DNA of 6,787 bases from Nocardioidaceae bacterium (GTDB lineage: Bacteria; Actinomycetota; Actinomycetes; Propionibacteriales; Nocardioidaceae). Shown one piece after another: positions 6,243 to 6,787 of the stretch. A program made the translations under genes and the position numbers. Location of the stretch: NCBI GenBank assembly GCA_025966335.1, contig JAICRS010000165.1, positions 1 through 6,787 on the forward strand. The letters run 5' to 3'. The notes under the pieces were generated by a model that had not been told where the DNA came from, ran no database searches, and was given only the letters and a program-made list of their open reading frames with translations. Position 1 is the first letter of the stretch; every line of letters starts with the position of its first letter.

Positions 6243-6787
6243 GTGAACGCCGCCCGTCCCCATCGACGCCAGGGCCGCCGCTCCGTGGACCTCCGCGCCA
6301 GGTCGGTGCTCGCCGGCGAGGCGGCGGCCGCGGTCGCGGAGGTCGAGTCCGCCCTCGCCACCCCACCCGACACCCGCAGCGCGGCGTTCTTCGACGTCGA
6401 CAACACGATCATGCAGGGCGCCTCGATCTTCCACCTGGCCCGCGGCCTGCACCGGCGCAAGTTCTTCACCACGCGGGAGATCCTCGGTGCCGCGTGGAAG
6501 CAGGCCTACTTCCGGGTGGTCGGCGTGGAGGACCCCGAACACGTCGCGGAGGCCCGCACGTCCGCGCTCAACTTCATCAAGGGGCACAAGGTCGAGGAGC
6601 TGGAGTCGCTCGGCGAGGAGATCTTCGAGGAGGCGATGGCGCACCGGATCTGGCCGGGCACGCGGGCGCTCGCCCAGCTGCACCTGGACCAGGGTCAGCG
6701 GGTCTGGCTGGTGACCGCCGCCCCGATCGAGATCGCGAGCATCATCGCCCGTCGGCTCGGGCTGACCGGAGCCCTCGGCACGGTGTC
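6243..6787 (+). CDS. HAD-IB family (SerB-like) hydrolase/phosphatase, C-terminus cut off by window edge
   Basis: 181 residues are visible of a haloacid-dehalogenase-superfamily subclass IB protein, probably a phosphatase of unknown substrate. Motif I is AAFFDVDNTIMQG (47-59), giving nucleophile D51, acid/base D53 and T55. Motif II is VWLVTAAP (154-161) with T158. The helical cap between them includes ALNFIKGHKVEELESLGEEIFEEAMAHRIWPGTRAL. Motifs III and IV, with the remaining Lys and Asp residues, lie beyond the edge. Residues 1-45 are an Arg/Ala-rich extension without domain similarity that I can recognise. GTG at 6243 is the first possible start: an in-frame TAG lies at 6231. There is no Shine-Dalgarno, and a TANNNT box ends six bases before the start, so a leaderless message is plausible. 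It is divergent from the ligase across 23 bp. From memory, a closely similar protein lies near rex in Streptomyces, so the neighbourhood is conserved. Confidence 0.9.
   Translation, partial: MNAARPHRRQGRRSVDLRARSVLAGEAAAAVAEVESALATPPDTRSAAFFDVDNTIMQGASIFHLARGLHRRKFFTTREILGAAWKQAYFRVVGVEDPEHVAEARTSALNFIKGHKVEELESLGEEIFEEAMAHRIWPGTRALAQLHLDQGQRVWLVTAAPIEIASIIARRLGLTGALGTV

Noticed and set aside
4582..6246. 554-codon plus-strand open frame opposite the AMP-ligase
   Set aside because: It has the composition of an antisense frame in GC-rich DNA (many His, Gly, Asp, Arg), no domain that I recognise, and the opposite strand encodes a complete ANL enzyme.
6242..6250. TGTGAACGC, a match to one half of a Rex operator at the start of the HAD gene
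   Set aside because: The second half (TTCACA) is absent downstream, and no longer dyad surrounds it. A single half-site of this length can arise by chance.
6220..6366. Upstream ATG at 6366 as the start of the AMP-ligase
   Set aside because: It adds 49 Arg/Pro/Gly-rich residues unlike any ANL N-terminus and would overlap the divergent HAD gene. The GTG at 6219 fits the domain boundary and the -10 box.
1..6787. Mobile element, CRISPR array, defence system, tRNA or rRNA
   Set aside because: I found no transposase, terminal repeats, regularly spaced repeats or RNA-gene signatures. Gene content and composition are even across the window and fit a conserved chromosomal locus.

Overview
The window is very GC-rich, with strong G/C bias at codon third positions. 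It carries the gene set of the actinobacterial rex-hem locus: Rex, HemA, HemC and a fused SUMT-HemD, preceded by a small glutaredoxin-like gene and a HAD-IB hydrolase. Gene content, a Streptomyces-like Rex, GTG starts and TANNNT-type -10 boxes point to a high-GC actinomycete. A Nocardioides-like organism is my best guess, but this is inference from gene order and style and has not been searched.

Layout, right to left along the minus strand: an acyl-CoA synthetase-type AMP-ligase (4612-6219), a DUF836-type glutaredoxin-like protein (4352-4615), a 168-bp intergenic region with a promoter and probable Rex operator, then rex (3419-4183), hemA (2127-3422), hemC (1189-2130) and the start of cobA-hemD (1-1192, cut by the left edge). 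On the plus strand, a HAD-IB (SerB-like) phosphatase starts at 6243 and is cut by the right edge. There is no gene-free stretch over 300 bases.

The hem genes form one pathway. HemA reduces glutamyl-tRNA to glutamate-1-semialdehyde, HemC polymerises porphobilinogen to hydroxymethylbilane, and the HemD domain cyclises this to uroporphyrinogen III. The SUMT domain on the same chain could divert uroporphyrinogen III to siroheme or cobalamin. Rex, an NADH/NAD+ sensor, heads the operon, and an imperfect Rex operator overlaps its promoter, so heme synthesis is probably tied to respiratory redox state as in Streptomyces.

All four same-strand gene junctions inside the two minus-strand units are 4-bp ATGA overlaps, which suggests tight translational coupling. 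The points most worth a second look are a roughly 67-residue Lys/Ala/Thr-rich, histone-H1-like tail on CobA-HemD; a 23-bp divergent spacer whose two -10 boxes overlap and which may drive two leaderless genes; the Rex operator-promoter overlap; and an acyl-CoA synthetase coupled to the glutaredoxin-like gene. I see no mobile element, CRISPR array, RNA gene or obviously foreign DNA, and most of the window is a conserved housekeeping locus.
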